Of a stretch of DNA of 64,000 nucleotides, positions 48,093-56,835 are shown in pieces; the first letter of the stretch is position 1; the number at the start of each line of letters is the position of its first letter. The notes below the pieces were generated by a model. The model was not told the origin of the DNA and made no database searches. It saw only the letters and a list, made by a program, of their open reading frames with translations. Location: NCBI RefSeq assembly GCF_024298825.1, contig NZ_CP101153.1, positions 3,844,001-3,908,000 of the forward strand. Reading direction: 5' to 3'. This DNA comes from Haloglomus salinum. GTDB taxonomy: Archaea; Halobacteriota; Halobacteria; Halobacteriales; Haloarculaceae. Position numbers and translations under genes: made by a program.

Positions 48093-48667
48093 CAGACGAT
48101 CGCCTCCACGACGAAGAAGCCGAACGATGCCAGGATGACCATCCCGACGATCAGGAGCGCGATGAAGGGAATCAACCCAACCACGACGGACGGCTTCGTG
48201 GTCTTGTTCGGGCTATTGTGGGCCACGTACCACGCCGTCGAGTGGAGCAACAGCAACAACCCCACAGCCGGCACGCCCATCAGAACGTGGTAGAGGTCGA
48301 CCGGTTGGCCGCTGATCGGCAAGTAGACGACCCACCACGCGACGTAGAACGCGAAGATGGGGAGGTCCTCGACCCCGATCTTCCCGGTGAACTTGTCCGG
48401 GAAGTAGACCAACCCGGTGAACGTCGCCAGGACCACGCCGATCAACGACGCCAGGGCCAGGGTATCCGTGGCGTTGAGGACCCACGCCGGGAGCTCACCA
48501 CCGAAGAGCACGCCGTAGACCCACGGTACCAGGGCCTGGCGCTCCTGGCCGAAGAGGTCGAGGAGGGTGGGGACAATCCCGAACTGGTTGAAGACGATCC
48601 CGACGACAATCGGGACCAACGCCGCCCGGAGCGGTTCGGTCGTGAGCTTGGCTCTGAAGTTCTTCAT
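48092..48667 (-). CDS. Polytopic membrane protein
   Basis: A 191-aa protein with about five membrane helices (LVPIVVGIVFNQFGIVPTLL, LASLIGVVLATFTGLVYF, FYVAWWVVYLPIS, VGLLLLLHSTAWYV, LIPFIALLIVGMVILASF). Its start overlaps the M50-like gene B stop. Family not recognised. Confidence 0.6.
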   Translation of the reverse strand: MKNFRAKLTTEPLRAALVPIVVGIVFNQFGIVPTLLDLFGQERQALVPWVYGVLFGGELPAWVLNATDTLALASLIGVVLATFTGLVYFPDKFTGKIGVEDLPIFAFYVAWWVVYLPISGQPVDLYHVLMGVPAVGLLLLLHSTAWYVAHNSPNKTTKPSVVVGLIPFIALLIVGMVILASFGFFVVEAIV

Positions 48668-49338
48668 TGGAGATCACCTCCCATCGTCGGGGTGTTGTAG
48701 AAGTACCGCCACCCAGCGTAGGCAACGAGGGTGACGAAGAAGACGGCGAGCATGTAACCCGGATTCAGGACGACTTCGAAGCCGCCAACGTCGATCGCGA
48801 CCGGCCACAGGTCCCAGTTCTGGTCGAGCCAGACGTGGAGGTTGTAGCCGTCACCGGAGCCGCCGAGCGACTTCATCCGCATCGGGAAGAAGCCGTAGAT
48901 CGCATCCCGGAGCGCAACGATGAGCCCGGCGAACCCGAGAACCTTGTACCGGTGCCACTTCTCGGGCGTGTCCGCGTAGCTCCGGACGAAGGCGGCGAGG
49001 AACAATCCGGCTGCAATCCCGAAGATTGGTCCCATCGCTATCACCACCGGGCGGGTTCCGCCGGACGACCAGGCGACCATGATCGGGTCGAGGTAGACCC
49101 ACCGGAGAACCTTCACCTTGTAAGCGGTCCCACCGGTCCACATCGCTCCGAAGACGTGGCCGTACTCGTGGATGAAGTTCATCGCGTAGAGCGACAGCAC
49201 CGGAAGGATGCCCCAGTACTTGATTCGGGGCCACTCCCTGACTGGTGTTAGGATCAGGAAGAGGAACGACCCGATCAGACTGTAGAGCACAGCCACCGGT
49301 GCCACGGCCACCCGTGCCACCCGCCAGATCACAGCCAT
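48664..49338 (-). CDS. M50-like membrane metallopeptidase B
   Basis: A 224-aa polytopic protein. HEYGHVFGAMW (about 57-67) is a membrane zinc-binding HExxH. It is followed by AMGPIFGIAAGLF, like the site-2 protease NPxG helix, and SGDGYNL, where the Asp ligand is expected. It is a second, divergent M50-type protease in the same operon as A. The ATG at 49338 overlaps the previous stop by 10 bp. Confidence 0.75.
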   Translation of the reverse strand: MAVIWRVARVAVAPVAVLYSLIGSFLFLILTPVREWPRIKYWGILPVLSLYAMNFIHEYGHVFGAMWTGGTAYKVKVLRWVYLDPIMVAWSSGGTRPVVIAMGPIFGIAAGLFLAAFVRSYADTPEKWHRYKVLGFAGLIVALRDAIYGFFPMRMKSLGGSGDGYNLHVWLDQNWDLWPVAIDVGGFEVVLNPGYMLAVFFVTLVAYAGWRYFYNTPTMGGDLQ

Positions 49339-49730
49339 AGCGTCACCCCCGACACAAGCGCCCCAATCCCGAGGCCGAGTGCCCACACTGGTCGATCGTC
49401 CGAGCGGACAAACTCAGCGCCAACCAGCGCCGCAGCTCCGACAATGTAGAACGCGGCAACCCAATCGTGCGGGACCGGAATCAGGGCCAGGGAAGGTAGC
49501 GTGATTCCGGCCACGTACCCCGGGGTAGCGGCGGGAAGTTCGGAGAGTAGTGCGACCCCGTTCAACCCAGTGACCAGAACGTAGCCGAAGGCCGTCCACG
49601 GGTCGAGTGTCGAGAGGGTATTAACGGTTAATACGATTGCACCAACACACATCACCACCGTCCACACCCGGAACCAGTCAACGTCCCATCGGAGCGGTGC
49701 CGTGATGCGTGGGTCAAGGCTGCTCGTCAT
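49329..49730 (-). CDS. Four-helix membrane protein with internal palindrome
   Basis: A 133-aa protein with about four membrane helices. Helix 1 contains the palindrome-encoded VLTVNT (about residues 33-38). Its ATG overlaps the stop of the gene upstream. No family was recognised. Confidence 0.6.
   Translation of the reverse strand: MTSSLDPRITAPLRWDVDWFRVWTVVMCVGAIVLTVNTLSTLDPWTAFGYVLVTGLNGVALLSELPAATPGYVAGITLPSLALIPVPHDWVAAFYIVGAAALVGAEFVRSDDRPVWALGLGIGALVSGVTLWL
49618..49634. repeat. Element palindrome 10 (GTATTA-ACGGT-TAATAC), inside a gene
   Basis: Lies within codons about 33-38 of the 49730 gene. Right flank GATTG matches the GATT flank at 56817 and 62137. Confidence 0.9.
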
Positions 49731-49918
49731 CCGATGATCCCTCCGAATCGGCGATGTTCTTCGCCGATAACCACGAGCAGGTAGACCAGCGTCGCAACGG
49801 CAATCGCGAACGCTTGTGTGGTCGTCAGTAGCCCGGCGTGACGTGTGAGGACGACGCCGAGCGCAACGGCGGCCACCTGCGGACTCCGACGCATCCAGGC
49901 GGGACGGTCCGACGTCAT
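49727..49918 (-). CDS. Small membrane protein
   Basis: A 63-aa protein with two hydrophobic segments (VAAVALGVVLTRHAGLL and AFAIAVATLVYLLVVIG) and a basic N-terminus (DRPAWMRRSP). ATGA overlaps join both neighbours. Function unknown. Confidence 0.55.
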   Translation of the reverse strand: MTSDRPAWMRRSPQVAAVALGVVLTRHAGLLTTTQAFAIAVATLVYLLVVIGEEHRRFGGIIG

Positions 49919-50922
49919 CCGATCACCCGTGCGAGCATTCGCCCAACGAGGTCCGTGTCGTTGGTCACAGCGGTCGTCAGTTCGTCCTCAAGGAGCTCGT
50001 TGACGGCGTAGAAGTACGCGGCCAGCCCGAGTGCGGCCAGCGTGAGCACGCCAACAAAGCCGTAGCCGACCGCGGCCAGGAGCGTCCCCAGGCCGATGTA
50101 GAGGACGACCATCCCGCTCGCCCCGATGAATCCGTTGTTCGCCAGGAGGCCGTAGCCGGCCAGGACCAGCCCGGTGCCCAAGATCAGCAGCGACCCGAAC
50201 GTCGGGAAGCCACCATAGAGCATCATCACGATTCCGATCAGCGTGTAGGCGAAGAGCTCCAGTGAGTCCCGTGCGATCTGCCCGATGAGCGCCGGAATCC
50301 CGATGATGAAGCTGATCCCGAGTGTCGCGGCACCCGTGGTTGCTGCCCCACCGGTCCGCTGGATCACACGAAGTAGCTGGACGATCACGATCCCGAGGCC
50401 GATCAGGATCAGGATCGACTGGAGCGCGGTGTAGCCACTGAATGCGAGGAAGAAGTCGGCGACAAGGCCCCACGTGGCCCCGACGAAGGCGCCGAAGAGC
50501 TTCAGCGGGGTGAGGATGAGCTCAACGAAATCGAAGAGGCCGCTGATCTCCTTGATCTCGTAGCCGGTGAGCGGAATCGTGAACTCCGTCTCGCCGATTC
50601 CGATGATGAGGTTCTTCAGCAGGTTGCCGAAGCCGGACAACATCAGTGCTACACCACCGATCATCTCGAAGAGCGGGCCGAACGGACTCGGCGTGTTCAG
50701 GACACCGGCGATCGGTTGGTTGATTGCCTGTTCGATTCCCGCGACGAATTCCCGCAGGCCGATCGAGGCGTCGCTAACTGCCTTGGCCTGGGTTCTGAAG
50801 TACCGCGCGAGTCCAGTGACCCCGAGTGCCCGAGCACCCATCGACATCGCCACGAGGACGTACGAGATGAGCTTCGGGATGAGGCCGATTGTGAACTCGG
50901 CGGTGACTGCAAGGATTCCCAT
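49915..50922 (-). CDS. Large polytopic membrane protein
   Basis: A 335-aa protein with about eight Gly/Ala/Leu-rich membrane helices (for example ILILIGLGIVIVQLL and LLILGTGLVLAGYGLLA). A soluble acidic tail follows (ELLEDELTTAVTNDTDLV). It overlaps its upstream neighbour by one base. Family not recognised. Confidence 0.6.
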   Translation of the reverse strand: MGILAVTAEFTIGLIPKLISYVLVAMSMGARALGVTGLARYFRTQAKAVSDASIGLREFVAGIEQAINQPIAGVLNTPSPFGPLFEMIGGVALMLSGFGNLLKNLIIGIGETEFTIPLTGYEIKEISGLFDFVELILTPLKLFGAFVGATWGLVADFFLAFSGYTALQSILILIGLGIVIVQLLRVIQRTGGAATTGAATLGISFIIGIPALIGQIARDSLELFAYTLIGIVMMLYGGFPTFGSLLILGTGLVLAGYGLLANNGFIGASGMVVLYIGLGTLLAAVGYGFVGVLTLAALGLAAYFYAVNELLEDELTTAVTNDTDLVGRMLARVIG

Positions 50923-51860
50923 TATTCTATCTCAAGTTCCGGACTGGGTGACGGAGCATCCGATTCCGTGGTCGACGACGATTCCGTGGTTCGCAGGCCG
51001 GTCTCCGGCATCCACTTGATCCGGAGGAAGCCCCACAACACCAACCCGCCAATCGGGCTGGCCGTGGCGCCGAGGAGTCCCGCCAGGAGAATCGCATAGA
51101 AGAGCACGTACCCGATCCGGAAGTCTGGGGCATCGTTGAGGACCGGCGTCGTGTAGGAGACAAACCGGGCCGTCTTGTCGACGGCTGCCACGAACAACGA
51201 CAACGTCCCGACGATCGTGAGGACGATGAAGGCGAAGTTCAGCGGCGGCCCCAGCGGGAAGAGCTCCGTCCCGCTCACCCAGAGACTGATGAAGCCGAGC
51301 GTCCCCACACCCAACACCACGCCGGTCCCGAAGGTGTGGGGCACTCCCAACCAGACGTTGAGTGCCCGGACCACGGCCAGGCCACCCAACACGAGCATCA
51401 GGGCAAATTCGATCCGCGGGTTGCCGAGGAACCCCCAGACCAACTCGTTGAGCGTTGAGGCACCGCCAGCCCCGAAGAAGATGGCCAACGTGGCGTGGAC
51501 GTCTTCGACGAGCCGAGTCGTATCGACGAGCGGTGAGTAGCTCTCCAATAGGACCCACGCGACCAGAACCGTTCCGGCCGCCACCAGTTGCTGGTAGAAT
51601 GGTGAGAAGTCGAAGTCGCGGACCGGAACGTAGGTGTCGACGACCTCATTCGCCATCCGGAGCGTCTGGTAGACCGAGTACCAGCTCCCGAAGAGGATCA
51701 CGCCGAGAATCCCAACGGCAACCGCCCACGAGACGATGTTCGGGTCTCCGACCGGGGCCGTGTCCTGGATCCGGACGGCCGGCTCGAAGAACGCATTCAC
51801 CGCCTTGACGAGTGGGCTGACGGCGTCTCCGAAGAGCGCCTCGATCAGGTAGCGGATCAT
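50922..51860 (-). CDS. Polytopic membrane protein with acidic tail
   Basis: A 312-aa protein with about seven to eight membrane helices and a Ser/Thr/Glu-rich C-terminal tail (TTESSSTTESDAPSPSPELE). Its start is preceded by a strong GGAGG Shine-Dalgarno sequence that forms the centre of the palindrome at 51864. Family not recognised. Confidence 0.6.
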   Translation of the reverse strand: MIRYLIEALFGDAVSPLVKAVNAFFEPAVRIQDTAPVGDPNIVSWAVAVGILGVILFGSWYSVYQTLRMANEVVDTYVPVRDFDFSPFYQQLVAAGTVLVAWVLLESYSPLVDTTRLVEDVHATLAIFFGAGGASTLNELVWGFLGNPRIEFALMLVLGGLAVVRALNVWLGVPHTFGTGVVLGVGTLGFISLWVSGTELFPLGPPLNFAFIVLTIVGTLSLFVAAVDKTARFVSYTTPVLNDAPDFRIGYVLFYAILLAGLLGATASPIGGLVLWGFLRIKWMPETGLRTTESSSTTESDAPSPSPELEIE

Positions 51861-52921
51861 GACGTATTACCTCCTAATACCCGCTCCGTGGTCATGACGA
51901 CAAACGCGAGCATCGCCACACCCGTCACGAACGTCGACACAACCCCGATGAAGTACGCGGTGTTGACGGTGTGGTCGACGAACTGCGGGTCGATTGCAAT
52001 CACGCCCTTCGCTGCGCTCACCAGGAACGGATCGATCGTGATCTCGATCACCGCAGCAACGACCACGACGACCACGGCTGCAAGCGCGTAGAGTGCCGCA
52101 ATGTAGCGGTCCCGAAGGATCCCCATCACAATCGACGTTCCGGCCACACCCATCGCCAGGACACCGGCAAACTCCCAGTACGTGTGCCCCACAGCGAGCA
52201 TCCCGAAGCCGGCCAGCCACCCGAACAACGGCCCGAAGATCGGGGCACCCGTCTGAATCGACAACCGGATATACGTCCCAACGACCGGTCCGAAGAGGAG
52301 CATGATCGCCGCTGCAAAGACGAAGAGCAACGGCAACAACACGCGCTGGTAGAGGGCACCAACCGCCCCGACGACCATCGCCTTCAGGCCGAAGAGCAGG
52401 TTCGTCTCCAGGATTCCGACCAAGAACGACAACACCGTGACGCGGGAGACCAGGCCCTGGGTAGCGTCCGGGTTGTCGACGATGAGGAGGACCAGGTTAA
52501 CTTGTGCCGCGTAGACACGCTCGAGGAACCCGGCATCGGGGACCAGGCCCCAGTACGTAGCGAACGAGATTCCGCCAGCCATCGCCACCGTCGCGAAGAG
52601 CCCGGACAACCGAACGAACCCACCCCACTCCGTAACGTCAGCATCGGCGACAACAGCCGGCCACTCACCGACGTAGAACCGGAGTCCGAGGAGTAACCCA
52701 ACGACAACCGTCATCGTCGAGAACCCGACGAACGGAACGGTGTTGGCGTCGATACCGGCGGCTCGGACGACGACGGAAGCAATGTAGGTGAGAACAGGCA
52801 CTTCGGCGGCGGTCCGCATCCCGACGTACCCGACATCACCGACGTTGAACCCGTCCTGCAGCGCGTTCCGGCTGAGGTTGACGACCACGGCCAGAACCGC
52901 GAAGACGCCGACCCAGATCAT
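51857..52921 (-). CDS. Polytopic membrane protein
   Basis: A 354-aa protein with about nine membrane helices (for example LLPLLFVFAAAIMLLFGPVV and ALYALAAVVVVVVAAVIEI). The last seven codons (VLGGNTS region) are formed by a palindrome copy. ATGA overlaps join both neighbours. Family not recognised. Confidence 0.6.
   Translation of the reverse strand: MIWVGVFAVLAVVVNLSRNALQDGFNVGDVGYVGMRTAAEVPVLTYIASVVVRAAGIDANTVPFVGFSTMTVVVGLLLGLRFYVGEWPAVVADADVTEWGGFVRLSGLFATVAMAGGISFATYWGLVPDAGFLERVYAAQVNLVLLIVDNPDATQGLVSRVTVLSFLVGILETNLLFGLKAMVVGAVGALYQRVLLPLLFVFAAAIMLLFGPVVGTYIRLSIQTGAPIFGPLFGWLAGFGMLAVGHTYWEFAGVLAMGVAGTSIVMGILRDRYIAALYALAAVVVVVVAAVIEITIDPFLVSAAKGVIAIDPQFVDHTVNTAYFIGVVSTFVTGVAMLAFVVMTTERVLGGNTS
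51864..51880. repeat. Element palindrome 11 (GTATTA-CCTCC-TAATAC) carrying an SD
   Basis: The arms are conserved but the centre, read on the minus strand, is GGAGG, 7-8 bases from the next ATG at 51860. It lies in the last codons of the 52921 gene. Confidence 0.88.
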
Positions 52922-55041
52922 CTCCGGGTCACCACCATGATCCCGAGCACCAGGACCCCGACAACCGCCCCGATGATGAGGAGGATCCCGGGCAACCCGG
53001 TGATGTTTGTGAAGGCGCTGAGGATACTATCGTTCCCGGTGCCGCCGGTGGCCAGGAACGACCCCTGTTGCTTGTACGTCCCGTCCGTGTCGTACGTGTA
53101 GAACTCAGTGACGCTCGCCCCGGACTCAAACGTGATCGACCCGTCCGTCGGTTCGATCGGATCGGAGAGGTTCCCGCCCCGTGAGACAACGTAGCGGTGG
53201 TCCGCCGACAGGTCCGAGACCGTCACCGTGACGTTGTCGTCCGGCCGGATATCGAGTACCTCAACACCCGAATTGTTGACCGCACTGTGGTCGTAGGCGG
53301 CAATCTCCGCCGTGGTCCCGGCGTTGACGGCGGCAACGCTCAGATTCTGGAGCCGGTTCTCCGCCGATACACTGCTCCCGTAGTCGAAGACGGTGTTAGA
53401 CTGGGTGCTGAGCGTGAGGCGGGTGTTCGTGTAGATACCCTCGTACGCCGTGTACGACCCGTCGAGTGCCACGCTGGCGACCGTTGTGTTGGTGGTATCG
53501 TCGGCGGTGGAGACCTCCAGCTGGTAGATTCCCTTGAGCGTGTCGGCGTCGTCGATCGTCAGCGTCTGGCCCTGTGCGAGGAACGTGTCCGTGGTCGTGT
53601 TGCTGTCGTCGAGGTGGACCTTCGTGACGTGGACCCGGCCTTCCTGGTGGCCGGTGTACGTGTGGTTGACGACGCCGGACGACGTGGAGACATCGAACGT
53701 CTGAGCACCGTCACTGACCGTTCCGATCTCGCGGACGACCGTCTCACTGTCGTTGAGCGTGCCCGTGTAGGAGACCGTGGTTCCGTCGACCGTCAGCGAC
53801 GGGTCCGTGGTGGTGAGCGTCTGATTGTACTTGACCCGTGCCTGAACTTGGTCGACCGAGGGACCGGACCCGGACGAGTGGTTGAGGATCGTCTTGACGT
53901 AGACGTCTTGGCCGTCTGTAATGTCCTTGAACGTGTTCTCGTCGGCATCTTGCCACTCGGTGTAGCCGGACGGCGAACCCAGTGCAACGTAGTGCTGAAC
54001 GGTGCCGCCAGTTTCCGTCTCCGTCCAGTTCAAGCGGGCTTCTTGCCAGGTCTCAGTGCTCGTGTACTCGGTGACTGCGCGCCCGGTGGAGTTGGTCTTG
54101 GTGACAGTCGTCTGTGTCTCCTTTTCGACGTTGTCACCAACCGTCCAGGTCGCACTACCGAGGGTATCTTTGTATCCTCTCCATCCGATTCCACCGTTCA
54201 CGTTGGAGGCGTCGCCCGGTGCGGTGAGCGTCCCACCAGGGACATCGACCACAATATCCTGCCCGCTCACATCGATGGTGACGTCGTTGAGACCATCCAC
54301 AGCCCCATTCCCACCGGAATCAAGGGTACCTCCTTGAGGTCCTTTGAGTTGCCACTCATTCGACGACTCTACCACATTATACGAACTCAGGTAGTCGGAA
54401 CCACCGAATGAGAATGCGCTGAATGTGGCCTCGGTGGAAGTGCGTCCCATATCGAGATGGACAACATCGCCCTGTTCGACGGTGACATCGTTCCGGTGGA
54501 TTACGGCGTCACTATCCGTTGTGACCTCGAGCTGCCCGTTAGAGACAGAGAAGGATCCAGTATCCCCCGAGTACTCCGCGATGTCTCCGTCAGAGAAGTC
54601 GTCGAGTACCGTGGTGGTCGTGGTTGTTTCCTGGTAGGTGTCCAGGACCAGCTCCCCGTTCTCGACGGTGACGTTCTTCGAATCGTACGACGGAACGGAC
54701 GAGTAGTCCTGGATGAAGTCCTGTGCGCCCTGTTCCTGGGTCTCCTGGCCGATGAACGTCACCTGTGAATCGCGCTGGATCTTGTCGAACGTGACGTCAC
54801 GGTCGCCCTGGACCTCAGACAATGTCTGCTGCGGCCCGAGTTTCTGGCCAGTACCGGTGACGATTGCCGTCCCGTTGCCGTCCGCTGCCAGGTCGAAGTT
54901 CGCCGTGTTCGTGTCCTGCGCCGAGAACTGGTAGTCGACCGAGGTCTCCGTGCTACTCGGACCGGCAACCGCTCCGACCATTCCCACAACGAGCAGTCCA
55001 GCGAAGATCGCGGCCAGGGTATTAGTCGTTAATACCCTCAT
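52918..55041 (-). CDS. Large exported surface protein with C-terminal anchor
   Basis: A 707-aa protein. The N-terminal signal peptide (to about residue 27) is followed by Thr/Ser/Asp-rich beta sequence with many NxS/T sites. The segment of about 145-300 (LDDFSDGDIAEYSGDTGSF to GIGWRGYKD) resembles a concanavalin/LamG-like jelly roll. A C-terminal helix (GILLIIGAVVGVLVLGIMVV) ends in TRR. The palindrome supplies codons 3-8 (VLTTNT). It is a candidate spike or adhesin; no homologue was recognised. Confidence 0.7.
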   Translation of the reverse strand: MRVLTTNTLAAIFAGLLVVGMVGAVAGPSSTETSVDYQFSAQDTNTANFDLAADGNGTAIVTGTGQKLGPQQTLSEVQGDRDVTFDKIQRDSQVTFIGQETQEQGAQDFIQDYSSVPSYDSKNVTVENGELVLDTYQETTTTTTVLDDFSDGDIAEYSGDTGSFSVSNGQLEVTTDSDAVIHRNDVTVEQGDVVHLDMGRTSTEATFSAFSFGGSDYLSSYNVVESSNEWQLKGPQGGTLDSGGNGAVDGLNDVTIDVSGQDIVVDVPGGTLTAPGDASNVNGGIGWRGYKDTLGSATWTVGDNVEKETQTTVTKTNSTGRAVTEYTSTETWQEARLNWTETETGGTVQHYVALGSPSGYTEWQDADENTFKDITDGQDVYVKTILNHSSGSGPSVDQVQARVKYNQTLTTTDPSLTVDGTTVSYTGTLNDSETVVREIGTVSDGAQTFDVSTSSGVVNHTYTGHQEGRVHVTKVHLDDSNTTTDTFLAQGQTLTIDDADTLKGIYQLEVSTADDTTNTTVASVALDGSYTAYEGIYTNTRLTLSTQSNTVFDYGSSVSAENRLQNLSVAAVNAGTTAEIAAYDHSAVNNSGVEVLDIRPDDNVTVTVSDLSADHRYVVSRGGNLSDPIEPTDGSITFESGASVTEFYTYDTDGTYKQQGSFLATGGTGNDSILSAFTNITGLPGILLIIGAVVGVLVLGIMVVTRR
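55019..55035. repeat. Element palindrome 12 (GTATTA-GTCGT-TAATAC), inside a gene
   Basis: Starts 3 bp after the ATG of the 55041 gene and ends 2 bp from the stop of the 56759 gene (55040-55038), read in genome order. It spans the junction of two exported-protein genes. Confidence 0.9.
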
Positions 55042-56759
55042 CGAACCACCCCCACGAGGGCACTCACACCTGTCTTCACCGCGCCGACCGCCTTCCCAGC
55101 GAGGCCGGTCAACGTGGCCACAACCGACCCAGTGCCGAAGTAGGCCGCGGCTCCCAGCAGTCCCAGGGCCGTGATCCCAACCGGGAGGGCCAGTCCCTTC
55201 AACCGCTCAACGAGGCCCTGATCGCCACCAGCGAGGAACCCGCTGTCAGACGTGACGGAGAGCGTGAGCGGTTGCGTGGTCTGGTAGCGGCCACTGTCGG
55301 CACTCGCCGTGATCGATATCGGTTGGCCGTTGTAGTTCGCAGGCGCGTCAACGACGAATTCCCACGTGACACTGTCCCCATTGGCGACCTGGATCGTCTC
55401 CGGTCCGGAGACCACGGTGACGGCGTCCGTATCGTCGATATTGAGCCGGACCTGAATGTCACCCGTCCCGGACCAGCCGAACGTCTGGGTTACTTCGAAC
55501 ACGCGCCCGCTCGCGACCGAGTACGAGTCGCGGCCGGTGATCGCCACCTCGTCGACCTCGACGTTCCAGGAGTGCGTGTCGCGTTGGCCCTCAGCGTCGT
55601 AGACCTCAACCGTCACGGTGCGGTCGCCGGTGTTCTGCCACGTGTGGTCGAAGGAGAACGGCCCGTCGCCGCTGACACTATCGTCCTGTTTCTCGAGTTG
55701 GCCGTCGACGTACCACCGCACTTCTTCGACGTTGTTCGTGACGTCTTCGACGGTGAATGTGTCCGTGGTGTCGACGGAACTGGTGACGTTGTCCGAATCG
55801 GTCTTCAGCCCAGAGACCACGGCACTCGTACTCTGGATCTCCGGCGGGTCCGTGGCGGACTCGTATTCGAACGAGTAACTGTCGAGCGAGTCGCTGGTGT
55901 CACCAGCCGCGCTTCGGGAGAAGTTGAACAGGAACCGGAGGTCTCCGTTGTCCGGGTTCGTGGGGTCGAACGAACACTGCTGGTTGAGGTTGAGCGTCTG
56001 TCCTTCAACGCTGTTGATCGAGCATATTACCTTCCCGTCGAACTGCCGCTGGATTCCCAGGTCGACCTGGCTGTTGGGGCCGTCTGTGGCCATCGTCGTC
56101 GTGAAGTTCCCGGCCTCCGTCATGTTCGAGAGGTCGTAGTAGTTCGTCGTGGCCTGGCCGGAGAGCGCGTCACCGGTTATATCGACGAGAAGTTCGGGAT
56201 TATCGAGAGCATTTTTCGGTCGGAGATAGGCATCGTTGTAGGAACCACCGGCCGAATCCGCGTCGAATCGGACCCTCAGGTCCAGGTTCCCGTCATCCGG
56301 TGTATAGGTGAAACTGTGATCTCCACCATCGTTGTTGCTAGCTGTGAATGTCTTGAACTTCTCCGAACCGTCGAAGAACGCAATCTGCGTATTCGATCCG
56401 AGGTAGACGTTGATATCGAACTGATACGTAGCGCCTTCTGGGTTCTCGTAGTCTCCGAAGTCAACCACTCCGTACCGACCATTCGACTCCTGTCCCTGGA
56501 GCTTCCACTCGTCGAAGTCACCGTTATCAGCATCTTTCGTTTTGGTGACCCAGCTGTGTTGTGGGGTCCCCTCGAGCTCTGATGTCTTGTCGATATTACT
56601 CAGGAGATCAATCGTTCCACTGTCCGTGACGGTCCCTTCGTCGGTGGAGACGTCGTCGAACGTGGGGTCACCGTCGCTAAGTGGCGAAGTGGCGGCGAGT
56701 GCCACCCCAGCGGAGAGCACCACCAGCAGTGCCAGTACGACGGCTGTCGGCTTCTTCAT
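55038..56759 (-). CDS. Large exported protein with Ig/PKD-like repeats and C-terminal helix
   Basis: A 573-aa protein. The signal peptide is MKKPTAVVLALLVVLSAGVALA. The ectodomain is acidic, with Ig/PKD-like stretches such as VRWYVDGQLEKQDD, FSFDHTWQNTGDRTVTVEVYDAEG and a final sandwich. A C-terminal hydrophobic region (LALPVGITALGLLGAAAYFGTGSVVATL) anchors it. The ATG at 56759 begins the signal peptide and is 57 bp downstream of the palindrome at 56817. Function unknown; likely part of a surface complex. Confidence 0.7.
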   Translation of the reverse strand: MKKPTAVVLALLVVLSAGVALAATSPLSDGDPTFDDVSTDEGTVTDSGTIDLLSNIDKTSELEGTPQHSWVTKTKDADNGDFDEWKLQGQESNGRYGVVDFGDYENPEGATYQFDINVYLGSNTQIAFFDGSEKFKTFTASNNDGGDHSFTYTPDDGNLDLRVRFDADSAGGSYNDAYLRPKNALDNPELLVDITGDALSGQATTNYYDLSNMTEAGNFTTTMATDGPNSQVDLGIQRQFDGKVICSINSVEGQTLNLNQQCSFDPTNPDNGDLRFLFNFSRSAAGDTSDSLDSYSFEYESATDPPEIQSTSAVVSGLKTDSDNVTSSVDTTDTFTVEDVTNNVEEVRWYVDGQLEKQDDSVSGDGPFSFDHTWQNTGDRTVTVEVYDAEGQRDTHSWNVEVDEVAITGRDSYSVASGRVFEVTQTFGWSGTGDIQVRLNIDDTDAVTVVSGPETIQVANGDSVTWEFVVDAPANYNGQPISITASADSGRYQTTQPLTLSVTSDSGFLAGGDQGLVERLKGLALPVGITALGLLGAAAYFGTGSVVATLTGLAGKAVGAVKTGVSALVGVVR

Positions 56760-56816
56760 AGTGGCCGCCCCCCAGTCTGAGTGGGCTACACGGCGCAAGG
56801 CCGGGCGGCCGAATTC

Positions 56817-56833
56817 GTATTAGTCGTTAATAC
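56817..56833. repeat. Element palindrome 13 (GTATTA-GTCGT-TAATAC)
   Basis: Lies between exported-protein genes, 57 bp upstream of the 56759 start and 2 bp from the stop of the 58158 gene (56838-56836). Same centre as the copy at 55019; right flank GATTAC. Confidence 0.9.
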
Positions 56834-56835
56834 GA

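Noticed and set aside
49329-49386. Longer start for the M50-like protease B (from 49386)
   Set aside because: The extension overlaps the upstream gene by about 57 bp and is not hydrophobic; the ATG at 49338 gives the usual short overlap and starts at the first membrane helix.
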